This document shows positions 46,101 to 58,177 of a stretch of DNA of 64,000 nt, piece by piece (the first letter of the stretch is position 1; the number at the start of each line of letters is the position of its first letter). The stretch comes from Periplaneta americana (Eukaryota > Arthropoda > Insecta > Blattodea > Blattidae). The DNA lies in NCBI RefSeq assembly GCF_040183065.1, contig NC_091122.1, positions 155,802,955-155,866,954 on the forward strand, read 5' to 3'. The position numbers and the translations under genes are program-made. The notes beneath the pieces are model-generated. The model did not search any database, was not told the DNA's origin, and was given only the letters and a program-made list of their open reading frames with translations.

Positions 46101-47998
46101 CAGTGCATGAGGGTTAAGTTGGCGTGATTTCTACTATCCTTGTCTGCGGTCCTTGTCTATCGACTATCAACAGATGTAAGGGGGGAAAGGTTTTCTTTTG
46201 TAGAATTCTTGGAATTCCCTTCCCTCCTTCTCCCTTGGCCCTTCTAGAACACACTTTTGCAAATCCAATTAGTGGGTCTCTCAGTGGCGTCTTGGCGTTG
46301 TTCGAGTTCATTTATTCAGTAGTGTTTAGTGAATAGTGAAGTAAGTGTGTGTCTCGTTGTGTCAATTTAATATAATATAATATAATATAATATACAATAA
46401 TTCACAATTCAAACAAAATGTTTTCGGAATTGCATGGTTTCCCTGTTAACTTAAACATTGTAATGTGTGTTGTGCTCTTGTTTTTAATAATCATGGTAGG
46501 CAATATGGGAAAACGCGGGAAAGCCTTGAAGTCGGACAGTATGAACATGGTTATTAATGTACACAAATTCTTTACTGAAGAATATGAGGCACTGAAACGC
46601 GGAAAGCAAACAATATGTGTCGAGTGTTATCGAAAGAACTGCTGCAGCGACAGGTATATCGTCTCGTAGTGTTAGCAGGATTTTAAAAAAACAAAGGGAG
46701 GCACTAGAAAGTGGAAGTGTTCTGCGAACTCCAGGAAAGAAACGCCCAAACAGGACCCCTCAGAAAACTGCAATTGACTCATTTTCTGCCGTCGCTATAA
46801 GACGAGTAATTTATTCTTTGTATCGGACTGATTTTTTGCCTAGTTTGAAGGATATAAATGACGCATTAATTAAGGAAAGCTTATTCACTGGAAGCATATG
46901 GAGTTTGAGAGAAATTCTTAAAAAAATGAAATTTAGGTATGTTAAAAATACTCAAGACAGAAAATTTTTAATGGAAAGGTCAGATGTTATTTTAAAGAGA
47001 TTTAAATTCTTAAGAAAAATGAAAGAATTACGCGCCACTGGACGCGCCGTTGTTTATCTAGACGAAACTTGGGTTAATGTGAACCATACGAAAAGCAAAG
47101 TTTGGAAAAGCGATGATCACGAAATTGACTTCCCACTTCAAACCCCAATAGGAAAAGGTCAACGGTTTATTATTTTACACGCCGGATGTTCGACAGGTTT
47201 CATTCCAAACGCGCTTCTAACTTTCAAATCTAAATCAACTAAAGACTACCACGAGGAGATGGACAGCACTGTATTTAAGAACTGGTTCATTAATCAATTA
47301 CCACCAAACATTCCTCTCAATAGCATCATTGTAATGGACAATGCCCCCTATCATTCAACAGAACTCAATAAGGCACCAATTTCATCAACACCGAAATCTG
47401 AAATGCAGTCCTGGCTTCGTAACAATAACATTGAATTTGATTTACGATCCACGAAACCTGTATTATATGAACTTGTAAAAACTAAAAAAGATAATTTCAA
47501 AACATACGAAATCAACCAAATTGCGACAATGCACTCCCATACTGTAGTGAGACAGCCACCATACCATTGTGATTTAAACGCGATCGAATTAATATGGGGG
47601 CAGGTTAAAAATGACGTTGCGAAGCGTAATATTTCGTTCAAAAGTAAAGATGTGAAATTGTTGTTTGAGATCGCTCTTGCAAAAGTGACGGAAGATAATT
47701 GGAGAAAGGCCTGTGAACACGTGGAAAAAGTCGAACAATTTTATTGGGAGAAGGACGGACTCGTAGACGAAATTAGCGATCGATTCGTAATAAATTTGGA
47801 TGACACGGACACGGACGAGGAACTTTCTGGCGGAGAGGAGTCAGAATTTGAAGAGGAAGAGAGTGCCGCCGCTGCTAACTCCTGGTCGCTGGAAGGAGTG
47901 TCGACCATACCGCCGTCACCATAAATGAGGGTAGAGAGAGATGGTGAGTATTCTTTCTCTTTCTAAAAGGGACTAGACAAGTAAATCCTCATGGACTG
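46101..47998 (+). mobile_element. DD82E IS630-Tc1-mariner transposon, near complete (1,898 bp)
   Basis: The left terminus CAGTGCATGAGGGTTAAGTT and the right terminus, inverted, CAGTCCATGAGGATTTACTT are imperfect inverted repeats (18 of the first 23 match). TA flanks both ends (46099-46100 and 47999-48000). Removing the element and one TA restores the interrupted LINE reading GRQTT|RWADFF exactly, which fixes both boundaries. The transposase is encoded on the + strand with the DD82E spacing, a signature described for the Sailor family as I recall it. A short ATAAT repeat (46371-46393) lies in the 5' untranslated part. Confidence 0.92.
46505..47924 (+). CDS. DD82E transposase (one apparent frameshift near the N-terminus)
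   Basis: The main frame, 46617-47924, encodes a helix-turn-helix (ERTAAATGISSRSVSRILKK), the block SLREILKKMKFRYVKN, and a catalytic core: YLDETWVN (Asp about residue 149 of this frame), VMDNAPYHS (about 241) and CDLNAIELIW (Glu about 324), with 82 residues between the second Asp and the Glu. The C-terminus is acidic. The likely N-terminus, from ATG at 46505 (MGKRGKALKSDSMNMVINVH, then FFTEEYEALKRGKQ), is in another frame, and the joint near 46605-46617 implies a single-base indel. The main frame has no ATG before its conserved helix-turn-helix. So this copy is slightly damaged, uses an unannotated intron, or carries a sequencing error. Confidence 0.85.
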
Positions 47999-48000
47999 TA

Positions 48001-48290
48001 GATGGGCCGATTTCTTCAAGAAGACGGCAGGAGCACATTGGACGAGCAGTAAAAGAGACAGACAGCTATGGAGAAATCTAGAAGCCACCGTCCTCAGTGT
48101 GTAGTGTGGTGCGAATCTTACAAGTGAATATAGTGTTTGTGTACATAGAAACGAAGTAGTGCAGCCAAGTTCACTGATATCACTCCTTAGGACCAGCTCA
48201 TCTAGCGAGTGAAGTCTACTGAGCCAAGCCCTGTCAATCAGGAGGCCCTTGCCCTTACGGGATCTAGCAGGCTAAATTTATTATTTATTA
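48001..48290 (+). pseudogene. RTE/CR1-like LINE, right part and 3' UTR
   Basis: Continues the interrupted ORF as RWADFFKKTAGAHWTSSKRD and RQLWRNLEATVLSV, then stops. The 3' UTR ends with aatcaggaggcccttgccct, tacgggatct and a TTATTATT-type tail. The aggaggcccttgccctt run resembles the outer ends of the foldback-like element at 42268-43759. Confidence 0.8.
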
Positions 48291-48297
48291 TTATTTT

Positions 48298-48440
48298 AAT
48301 ATGTTATTAGTCAGCGATGTATGCAATGGAGAGGGGAAGAAACTGGCCACCCTACACCATTATCTCCTGGCTTAGTTGCCTCGTGAGTAATGCCTTATTA
48401 TTGTCATCTATGAGGTTCCAACCTGTCTTCATACAGTTCA
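48298..48440 (+). repeat. Unclassified interspersed repeat
   Basis: gttattagtcagcgatgtat, aactggccaccctacacc and cttagttgcctcgtgagtaa match the copy at 11190-11330. It starts directly after the LINE tail, so it may be inserted into it. No tRNA-like head is visible. Confidence 0.55.
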
Positions 48441-48713
48441 CTAAACAACAACAATAAATAATGTAGGTTTTTCTACCGTTATACAGGTTGTTAACATTCA
48501 GTATTTAAAAAGGTGATAGTCGTATTCATTAAAACAAGAAAACAAAAGTCCAATACACATGGGTCTTAAAATTAATGTCTTCCGAGATATGAATACTTGT
48601 TCATCAACGTCAGAGGAAATGCTCAGTGTGATTTCCATTCATTTTAACGCATCCTTCTGCCCTACGTCTTAGGGAATCACACCTTGTTACTCTGGTATTC
48701 CTCCAACTATCGT

Positions 48714-48940
48714 AAACTGGGGTTACTTTGAACACAGAGGAAACTTTCAACATTTTTTCAGAAAATCATATTTAGGTTTCTACATGCTGCACTTGTTATA
48801 GATGAAGGCAAATTATTATAAAATCATTCTCATACCAAATTTACCTCCATCTGTAACAAGAGCAGCATGTAGAAACCTAAATATCATTTTCTGAAAAAAT
48901 ATTCAAAGTTTCCTCTCTGTGTTCAAAGTAACCCCAGTTT
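48714..48940. mobile_element. MITE-like inverted-repeat element (227 bp)
   Basis: Arms of about 95 bp (48714-48806 and 48845-48940), inverted and roughly 90% similar: aaactggggttactttgaac, then tttaggtttctacatgctgc. The spacer is about 40 bp. No clear target duplication. No coding. Confidence 0.75.
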
Positions 48941-49784
48941 CCGGTATCCATAACAAATATTCAAAACCTTATTACTATAATCTAGAAAAGGTTATAATAG
49001 ATATAAAACCTTCCGAATCAAAGTAGGCTATAACACATCTCTCATGATATTGATCCACCACACTTCCCCCCCCCCCCCCATTTCTCTTTTAAATAAACAT
49101 GACGATCTCTAACGTAATTCTCCATATTCTTGTGGCTTTAACAGTTCTCTCTTACTGTTAATGCGCTGGAACTAAAAGTCTACCGCATTTCGTGTTATAT
49201 AGTATAGTCTACCGCATTTCGCGTTATATTCGCTTCGAAAATACGAGTGAACTTGGCACACAATTCCCTGTATGAAAGAACATTGACTTCCTTTTCTTCT
49301 TCCGATTATTTAGAAACATATGATCGCCAGTATAACAAGCACTAAATACAACATATTTGTAATAATTACCTCGTGATAATAACAGCACTCAAAACGTTCA
49401 GAAACTGACTGACAGAGACAAGACAAAGACAGCGAGGTCAGGTAGTAAGGGACAATGGCTCACAATAGCGAACAAGTAAAGTATTTTTGTCAAGCTGGGT
49501 CTCAGGAAATTCCAAGAATTCGTGACAGTGTCAATAGCTGACTGAATTAAAATTTGGCGGGAACCTTCCTCTATGTAAAAATAACATATAATTAAAGTCT
49601 AATCAACGGAAGAAAAAATGGAGCAGTTTTGGCAAAGTAAGTCATATGACAAGGATGCTCTTAAAATTTTCCCGTTCTCCAACTACCATTTATGAGTTGA
49701 TATTAAATTACGCAACTTTCTACATTATGCTACAGGCATCCTGATTTATTCCGAAAAGCATTTATGTTACATACGTAGGATAGC

Positions 49785-49870
49785 CAGCCGCCTTCTTTTG
49801 TCCGGATGTGTCCTATTTTCTAAGAAGTTTGTCCGGAGTCCAGGCGGATTTTTAACAAACCGTCCTTTTT
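49785..49870 (+). repeat. Interspersed repeat fragment (tccgg-rich), second copy
   Basis: gccgccttcttttgtccgga, then tccggagtccaggcggattt; homologous to 36840-36930 on the other strand. Confidence 0.5.
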
Positions 49871-50230
49871 GGACACCTTACGTATAAATTTCGTATTTTG
49901 CCGCGATTTTGCATGGCGGTACCAGGTTCTTTAAGTTGGCGTAATTAAAGCAACAAGAAAAGAAATGAGTCTGTCGAAATGCATTTTCTTAGATCTATGA
50001 CTAGAGCAGGGTATGAATTAACGGGGAGATTGGGGGGATTTCTCCCTGTTGGAAAGTTATCCCCCTCTCAAATTCATATTAACATCCCTGCCAGGGACAA
50101 CTTCTATCGCCCTCACAATTGTTTTAGTACGAATATGCTTTATGAAGTATAAAGTAAGCAAAGAAAGTAATATTGATGTATTACCATCACCCGTAAGCTG
50201 ACAACAAACAATAACTTTGGAATTTAGGTA

Positions 50231-50907
50231 CAGCTTACAGCAGTAAAATTTTGGAAATATTCAACTTTTTTTTTCTCCAGTACTGTATCTTGTACAATAA
50301 TGAAAATTAGTATGTGTAAAACACTGTCCTTCTGCTATAAGAAAAAAAATATTTTTATGATTTAAAAAAATTACTTTTTTTTTTTCTTCAAAATTCATTT
50401 CTCTGTTGCAGTAATGAAGTGTTTCCCACATACCTAAAAAACTATTCAACATTCTGTGATGAAATTTTTTATATGTATTAATGCATGTCATATCTACAAG
50501 ATGATGCAAGATCACTTCTCTGCCTTTGATAGATTGTCTGATAAAAAATAAATTAATTAAAAAAATTGTCAAATATCAGCATTTTCTTCTAACACAAAAT
50601 AAAAAAGAAATATTATTTACTTATTAAGGAATGTAATTGAAAGTGCATGATATTGTAAACATGAGTTTCAGCAATAAAATAAAAGAGAGAGAACATTAAA
50701 AAGTTAAACAGGTTTATGAGTTATGAGGGAAACGTTTCATCACAGCACAGTGAATTACCACCATTATGAATTTTTTTAATTGTAAAAATATTTTTTTCTT
50801 ATAGCAGTACAGCGTTTTACACATACCAATTTTCTTTATTGTACAAGATACAATAATGGAGGAAAAAAAATGTTGAATATTTCCAAAAATTTTACTGCTG
50901 TAAGCTG
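50231..50907. mobile_element. MITE with long terminal inverted repeats and TA target site (677 bp)
   Basis: TA|CAGCTTACAGCAGTAAAATT on the left, and the inverted equivalent ending at 50907 followed by TA. The arms are about 165-180 bp and share gaatatttcc/ggaaatattc, atcttgtacaata and gtatgtgtaaaac runs. No transposase is visible. Probably a non-autonomous Tc1/mariner-type element. Confidence 0.75.
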
Positions 50908-51129
50908 TATACTCTATCCTGTCCTCTCGTCCCAACATTGCACAGTTGCCACAATCCTGGTGACCCTCGAAATAAGACAGTGAGATTGATGGAATTCGGA
51001 AAAGATGCGGCAACTGTCTCCACGTGGATTTGATGGGAGCCTGTCAATTCTTCTGAACGAGAGTTGTGATTGGTTACTAACAGGAAAAGACAAGGTTTCC
51101 GTCACAGTAAGGAGAACATTTATTTATGA

Positions 51130-51500
51130 CAACCAACTTATGACTAACTTATTTTCACAAAAATCGAATGAATTTTATAACTGAAAAACATATACATAAC
51201 ACCAGAAGAAATGTCCCAACTCTTTTGGCAGAACCTAAATGCCACACTACAACTGGATTAAGACACAGTAGGAATTATGGACCAAGACTATACAATTCAG
51301 TATTGAAAAATAATCCAGACCTAAGCAATTTACACATTCTTAAGTTTAAAAATAAAGTGAAAATATTTGTATGATATTTGAAAAATTTTATTATAATTTT
51401 TTTAAGTGTTACTAGCATTATATGGTACTAATTTTTATTGTATTTATCTGATGCATGTACCCTATAAGATAAAACATTGTAATAAATATAAATAGATCAT
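51130..51500 (+). pseudogene. LINE 3' fragment (RT C-terminus)
   Basis: HNTRRNVPTLLAEPKCHTTT, GLRHSRNYGPRLYNSVLKNN and LHILKFKNKVKIFV followed by a stop. The NTRR...GPRLYNSL...FKNKVK pattern is the extreme C-terminus of Jockey/CR1-group RT proteins. An AT-rich tail follows. Confidence 0.6.
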
Positions 51501-51959
51501 TTTCTTAATTAATAACAGTGTATACCTCCAATAAATGATTTTCTTAGCATCGCCACAGACACACTTGATTGTACTTGTCACTATATCTTGTCAGTAGAAA
51601 GTTTTTGAAATTTATATTTTCCCCGCCATTCATAAAATATTTTGATATGATACGTCTTGCACAAAAGGAGAGATCTATAACTGAAACTCGATTAATATAT
51701 TTCAGTATTATTTGTATTTATCCTGGTAATAATGAACAGTTTGACTCGTAGACATTTTGTTTTTTCAGCATTATAGGTCGCGCCAGGGATTTTGGCAGAT
51801 GGATTTTCTTACTGTGATCTGGAGAGCGAGTTCCTCACCGCTGCAAGATCGGCTGTTATCTCTGTCGCAGTGGAATGGGTAGGACATAAGAGTAAACATG
51901 CACGCCCGAGTATTTGTGCACTCTGGACAGTCACCTCCAAAAACTAAACAAATAATACA

Positions 51960-52430
51960 GTAGTCTATATGTGTCTTTGGTATTCCCAAGAAACTTGTTC
52001 GATTAATTAAAATGTGTCTCAATGAAACTTACAGCAGAGGCCGTATAGGCCAGTTTCTATCTGATGCTTTTCCAATTCACTGCGGGCTAAAGCAAGGAGA
52101 TGCACTATCACCTTTACTTTTTAACTTCGCTCTAGAATATGCCATTAGGAAAGTTCAGGATAACAGAGAGGATTTGGAATTGAACTGGTTACATCAGCTT
52201 TTTGTCTATGCGGATGACGTGAATATGTTAGGAAAAACTCCACAAACGATTAGGGAAAACACGGAAATGTTACTTGAAGCAAATAAAGCGATAGGTTTGG
52301 TAGTAAATCCCGAAAAGACAAAGTATATGATTATGTCTCGTGACCAGAATATTGTACGAAATGGAAATATAATCTATTATATATATGGAAATATATATGT
52401 AGATGGAAATATGTTAATCCTTAGTCAATA
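51960..52430 (+). pseudogene. RTE-like LINE reverse-transcriptase fragment
   Basis: From about 51966: FGIPKKLVRLIKMCLNETYS, RGRIGQFLSDAFPIHCGLKQ, GDALSPLL, LFVYADDVNMLGKTPQT, then GLVVNPEKTKYMIMSR. RT palm with an intact YADD. Same family as 2171-3330, but a separate copy that retains sequence lacking there. Truncated on both sides. Confidence 0.85.
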
Positions 52431-52439
52431 GATAAGGGA

Positions 52440-53600
52440 TAGAAAATGGGAAGCAGTAATGATCAAAATAATTATACCGATTTATTTTTTTTTTAACCAG
52501 CAGATGTGCAGCCTTTAAATTTAAAACAAAGATTCACTCATAAAATTGGGTTAGACTATTCATCTCATCTCTCAGAATTGTTTCTAAAATGTATAAGGAA
52601 AGTAAAAAAATTCAATTTCATGTAGGCTACTCCCTTGAAATAAGTTAAGTTTTTTTACTTCCGAGCAGAGAGGAGAGAGAAAGAAGTCGACGATTTTAAA
52701 AATTCACTAAACTATATTTAACTAGAGACGTAAAATTGAAAATGAAGGTTACTCTCTACAGTATTGGTTAAACATTCTTAGATTTTTTAAATACCATATC
52801 CTAAGGTACGGTACTGATGAAAAGGCAGAAGGGAGTGAGAAATCTCATGTCATCCGATCTCGATGAAAGTCGATATCTGGGGATCTTTGCGATCACAGAA
52901 TACGAATAAGGTATTATTTAGTCCGACTTTGTCCCTAAAGTGGTGGAGTGGGACAAAAATGGGTGAAAAATTAAATTAGATATCTTAGGGGTTTTCGAGA
53001 CGAAAATTACGAATAATACAATTTGTGCGAATTCAATATGGCAATTTCAGTACTATGAATTATATTTTAAAAAATTAAACATCGGATATCGCACAGGTAA
53101 CACAAGCACAGTATTTAAAGGGGTATGTAACACCTTTTGATAGTAGGCCTATACATTTAGTAAAATCCAAAGTGTAATTTCTACATATTCTGAATGAATG
53201 TTGTGCTGGAATTGAGTATAGTCATCAGCCAATACTTCTAGATTAATAAATAACTTTTTAGAATCCATAAAGTACAGTATTTATAGTGAATGGTAATTAT
53301 GTTTTTCAATTGGTGCAATTTGTGCAGGGAAAATCGGTTTCTCCGATATTTTGTACGATTTAAATATTTTAAAATGCTTTCTTCTCTGTTCTATTCACAA
53401 TGTGCGTGTGAAGAAATTATTGCCCTTGTAATATCCATTACAATCCTATTTATTATACTCTTATATAAATCTAACTTCTGCAGCATGCAATTTTACCCAA
53501 TTAACCAAATTATATTTTGATTATTAAGAAGAATCGTAATTTTATTAACCACCAGTAGAAGATCCCTAGATTATTACTGGACAAATCTTGTATATTGATC
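52440..53600. other. AT-rich intronic spacer
   Basis: No recognisable element; the 76-codon frame at 53290-53520 has no domain. Confidence 0.5.
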
Positions 53601-53612
53601 TGGTAAGGGTAG

Positions 53613-53615
<3 letters not shown>

Positions 53616-53668
<53 letters not shown>
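53616..53668. repeat. (AT)n microsatellite
   Basis: About 26 TA units. Confidence 0.97.
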
Positions 53669-53673
<5 letters not shown>

Positions 53674-54243
53674 TATGCGCAATGCAATGCTTTTTCCTTT
53701 TAATTAAGAATTAATTTAATTTAGAAAATGTAGGAGACGTATTGTAAAATCATTGCGAACGGAAGTAATTTACATTTATTAAAGGTATTCTTTGAGTAGG
53801 ACTGTACCGTGGTGTGTTTCATAATAAGAATAATTGATATGAGCTGCTGTTATGAAAATATGAACGACTCAGAATGTTATCGCATCTCATTCTCGCAGCT
53901 TACACAAACAATACTGGCTCGCCTACTGGAAATGTCATCGAGGTCATCTGCCAAAATCGGTGCCTCCGACTATAACTTCCCATGATTTTATGAGAAGATT
54001 CGAAGAGAACGGCAGTTACGTAGACTTTCAGCTCCCCACTACTACCATTAATGCACAACACAATGTCAATACGGCGGTTGCTGTCGTCTGCGATACAACG
54101 AACTTTACTGTTGATTTTCGAGTTTGGCATTTTTTCCGGTTATTATATGCTTATTTAAGTTGTGTTAACTCTCGCTAGTGGTTTTATATTTTATTTTATC
54201 CGTCTTAGTATTTATTTTATTATTGTAAATATTTTTGTTTTAT

Positions 54244-54246
54244 CAC

Positions 54247-54292
<46 letters not shown>

Positions 54293-54293
54293 G
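54244..54293. repeat. (ATT)n microsatellite
   Basis: About 16 ATT units; encodes a poly-leucine frame by chance. Confidence 0.97.
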
Positions 54294-54339
54294 TTACTAT
54301 TATTTCTATCATCAGCATTATTATTTGAACCCTGTAAAA

Positions 54340-54470
54340 TTTATGTAGACTACTGGACTGTACCCGAGCACGAGCATATGCTCATTTCGGGTATCTATTC
54401 ATATGTATTCAATTCAAATGTAAATTGTAAATAAATTTGAAATTTGAAATTTGAAATTTGAAAAACAAAA
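54340..54470 (+). repeat. Probable LINE 3' terminus with hairpin and TTTGAAA tail
   Basis: The stretch cccgagcacgagcat / atgctcatttcggg forms a hairpin (54362-54391). It is followed by gtaaattgtaaataa and four TTTGAAA repeats (54436-54464). Such hairpins with short-repeat tails mark the 3' ends of CR1/Jockey-type LINEs. No coding part was recognised upstream. Confidence 0.5.
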
Positions 54471-54669
54471 AATAGTAGGGGGCAGTAGAAGGTCTGTCAG
54501 CAAAGTCCTTTCTATGAAAATGCATTCCATGAAATAAAATGGAGTATACCTAACCCCTTAAGCCTGCTCATAGATATATTATTATTATTATTATTACTAT
54601 TACTGTATTATTATTATTATTATGATCAAGATGCAAGACAAGCAACTCAGTGCGACAAAGCGTTGAGCC

Positions 54670-54670
<1 letters not shown>

Positions 54671-54724
<54 letters not shown>
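54671..54724. repeat. (AAT)n microsatellite
   Basis: About 18 AAT units, starting after ccgtaataat. Confidence 0.97.
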
Positions 54725-54725
<1 letters not shown>

Positions 54726-54886
54726 TTTATGTATGGTATTCTCTATCTAGGATTCTATCCCACCCTCATCAAAAATTTTAATTCGCTCGAAGGAGAAGTT
54801 TCGAAGGAGAAATGTGGGCAGACTAAGAATGACATGGTTAGATCAAAAGCTCCTATAGGGATGAAATGAACTGGCTCATGCCCCTG

Positions 54887-54917
54887 ATCATGATGATGAT
54901 GATGATGATGATGATGA
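54887..54917. repeat. (ATG)n microsatellite
   Basis: About ten GAT/ATG units, 127 bp from the ec splice donor at 55044. Confidence 0.95.
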
Positions 54918-55043
54918 AAACGTAATTATACTGTATTATGACACAATGCTGGCTTGCAGACAACACTTCAACTGATGAGTTATCTGGCTTATGAAAGGTA
55001 AACAAAATGTGAAAGAACTACATGAAGACCCGCCCGAACTCAC

Positions 55044-56291
55044 CTGTAAGTTATGCTTCAGGCCCTGCTGAAGGGGCAGGCTGTCGGTGGAGGACAGAGA
55101 GTAAGAATCGTAGCCTGCATCGTACGGGCCACTGCTGGAGCTGGACAGATCCCCAGGCTTGATCCCTGTTGGACTCCTAGGCACGCCGGACTGCGGCTGT
55201 TGCTGCTGCTGACCATTCTGCGACACCACGCGAGGCCCCATCTTGCCGACGATGTACAGGTACGGATTCTCCATCGACGTGGAGGAGGACGAGGACGCGC
55301 TGTTCCTGTCCCCGCTCCAGTTGCCCGAGTCCCTCCTGCGAGGGATGTTCAGGTGCTCCGGCATGTTGATGCCGTCGCCCGAGCTCGTCGACCCATTTCC
55401 GAAACCCCCCGTCACCTGACCTGTGTAGCTGCCGCCACTGTTACTCCTCTGCACCATCTGGTGCTTCTTCTGCTGGTAACTCAGCACGTTCTCAACCGCT
55501 CGACGGCTGATGTAGCTAGGTTCGCCGTTTCCAAGATCTCCATCGACAACATCCACCCCTTGGTTTTTGTCCCCGTTGAAGATTGCAGCCTGAATGTCAG
55601 TGAGATTCTGATAGTCACTGCAAGGTCGCGGAAGCATTTGTTGGTGGCGTTGATTGTTATAATGGTGATTCGGTCCTTCAGGATTTGGGGTTATCGCTCT
55701 CCTGGGAGCCGAGTTGCTGGAAGACTTCTCAGGGCTCGGGGTGACAGAACGTCTGATTGCCTGCCCTTGATTAGGGGTCGAAGTTGACGATGGCTGTGAA
55801 GGGAATGAACGGGATGTTTTTGCTAGGTCTCTATGGTTCGGGGATGAAATCTGGACTGGTATAATAGATTTAGGTGCACTTTCTGTGGAGACGGGCGTCC
55901 CACCTTGAACTGCGTAGAGGAGTAGCAAGGGTTGATAACGACCCCGACGACATTTTTCAACAACTTGCTCCCACCGAGGACCGATCTCACGCACAGTTGC
56001 GTCGTCGAAGTAAATCCATACTCTGAGCTTGGTGTGGAAGAAGAAGGTAGAGTAGTGCTTGCCATAGTAGGTGACGACGCCAACCAAGGAATGGGCTGTG
56101 GCTGCCGCCCAGCGATGGTCCACCACGCTGTGGAAGACATCTGACAGACGTAAGGATGTGCCCACTGTGGCGAACACGTCCATGATGTGCTCTATTGTGG
56201 GGCGCTCCGAATCCCACACCACGCCCACAGACACGATCTCCGGACGGTTCATCAGTGTTCGGCAGATCTGGATCTTAGCACCACACGCACT
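55044..56291 (-). CDS. ec: USP53/USP54 (echinus)-like protein, C-terminal half of the USP domain
   Basis: Exon of 1,248 bp, 416 residues. The acceptor atgttttacag|AGT gives SACGAKIQICRTLMNRPEIV, continuing GDIRDCP from the preceding exon; the donor is LKHNLQ|GTGAGT. Residues 1-130 finish the ubiquitin-specific-protease fold: VGVVWDSE, LVGVVTYYGKHYSTFFFHTK with the His box, and RVWIYFDDATVREIGPRWEQ, ending RYQPLLLLYA. The catalytic-type His and the following Asp pair are present. A Ser/Pro/Gln-rich linker follows. USP53/54 were long called inactive; recent work reports K63-linked deubiquitinase activity for the vertebrate proteins. The Cys box is not in the window, so activity cannot be judged. 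Confidence 0.95.
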
Positions 56292-56812
56292 CTGTAAAAC
56301 ATTTGAGTATTAGTCAGTTTCTATATCAAATGAGCATTTTGTGTGTAAGTAACCTTGGTGTGATACTGACTGCTTGCTAATGCCAACGTTACATAAATAA
56401 AAACAGAGTAGAGCTGGAGATGAGTTCGATTCCGTTGAGAAAGAGATTAGCATTGCCAGTCAACACTAAGGACTTCATATCTGACCAGCCACTAGGGCCG
56501 AAAATAGATTGAGAGAGATAATACGAGAAAACGAAAATCAAATATACACTTTCTTAGGTTCAGCTTCAAGTTTTCCATTAGTAATATGTAGGGATGTGGT
56601 TTTTATCTTGATTTCGGTCATATTTCGTGGACATATCAGTTATGAATTTATGATATAGCATACGAAAATTAATATTATGTATGTATGTATTTATTCACAC
56701 TGCAATGGGTATATACCCGGTGGCAGTGGTAACTAATTACACTCAATAATGACAATAATAAACTTGTTAATTAAAAATACACTTAATAATAATACCAATA
56801 ATTAATACTAAC

Positions 56813-56882
<70 letters not shown>
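56813..56882. repeat. (AAT)n microsatellite
   Basis: About 23 AAT units. Confidence 0.97.
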
Positions 56883-57689
56883 GGGAATATCCTAAATTAA
56901 ATGAAGCACTATCACTTAAAATAACATTTAAAATAAATCTAATTTGTATCTTAAATCTAAGTTCGAACTAAAACCCACGAGTATGATATGTTCATATCTT
57001 CACAAGTACCTTTCCACATTACACTCATTTCGCTGTCAACTCACTCACTGCACTGGAACTACGACACATTTCACTGATTCTATCCTGATTTCACTAACAC
57101 TTCAAAAGCATTTCACTGTTCAAATACTTTGCACTGCCACTATAAACTATAAAGCTTCCCTGACAGGAACACGTTTCACTGACACAACACACTTCACTGA
57201 CACAACATAATTCTTCACTGATACAACACTTCAATAACAAAATATCATTTACATCCTTTACATACAATAACGTGTAGAATCCGGTTACTAATTTTAATTG
57301 TTACAAATTTTCTGATATTTACAATGTTATGAATATTAAATTACACAAATAAAAACTTTTCTTGAAAAGTAGGTCTACTTCCAATCAGTGCTTAACATCA
57401 GTTTATACATATTAAAAAAAGACTCTGATCAGTCAACAAACGAACGCGAGTTCAATCTGATTCCAAGCAGCGAATCTTGCACTGGTTTACAGCATTAAAC
57501 TATCTTGCTCTTGAATATAAACTCTGAGAATAGTTTCAACATTTGAACATGACAAACGAACTCGTCGATCAGAAAACATGTCTTTATATCTACGGCCCAG
57601 TTTAAAAGGGAAACAACTAAAATTTTTAATGTTAAAAATTTTATTAATTTGTCCTACAGAATAATATCTGTAATATTTCTCCTCAAATA

Positions 57690-57900
57690 TTAAAAATTTT
57701 AAGTTTTGAGAAAACTGCATTTTAAAGTTTGATTTTGCTGTGAAAAATTCAATTAACACACTCTAATTTGAAACTTAGAGTAATATATAAAACATCATTA
57801 ACAGAATTTGGAGTAACTTCAATGATCCTTTGATTTTTCACAGCAACATGAAACTTTAAAATGCAGTTTTCTCAAAACTTTAAATTTTGCGTTGTTTTCC
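57690..57900. repeat. Imperfect hairpin, arms about 55 bp
   Basis: The left arm (ttttgagaaaactgcatttt, aaagtttgattttgctgtg) is the inverse of the right arm (cacagcaacatgaaacttta, aaatgcagttttctcaaaac), with a spacer of about 85 bp. Possibly a decayed MITE. Confidence 0.7.
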
Positions 57901-57995
57901 TTTTGAACTGCACTGTCGATATGTCGAAGCAAAACTATTGTGATCCTCGTCTGATTCAAAGAACTTGTAAATTATAACTAGTATGCAAACTCTTC

Positions 57996-58177
57996 CACAG
58001 TCTAGTATATACAGTCACGAAGCTCAATACGTAGTAAATATGCATCCATAGATAATTGCTCACCACTAGGATCGCTAATATCGCCTCATTACAGACAATG
58101 CTAAATAGTACCGGCACAGTCTATTGTTCCTAGCACCCTCACAACTCAAACTTCGTGACTGTATATACTAGACTGTG
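57996..58177. mobile_element. 182-bp MITE with perfect 27-bp terminal inverted repeats
   Basis: The ends read CACAGTCTAGTATATACAGT continuing to CACGAAG, with an exact inverse at the right. Direct repeats actcttc flank it (57989-57995 and 58178-58184). The interior has no coding. Perfect ends and an exact target duplication suggest a young insertion. The superfamily is not clear from the termini. Confidence 0.88.

Larger units (their letters stand above)
44270..55043 (-). other. ec: ec intron of 10.8 kb, rich in mobile elements
   Basis: Bounded by donor LKHNLQ|GTGAGT (minus, 55044/55043) and acceptor at 44270; both flanking exons are phase 0. It holds the TA-flanked relic, the LINE with the nested DD82E element, two further inverted-repeat elements, two LINE remnants and several microsatellites. 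Confidence 0.75.

Noticed and set aside
55053-55787. 244-codon plus-strand frame
   Set aside because: Antisense to the ec exon at 55044-56291, whose minus-strand frame clearly matches USP53/54.
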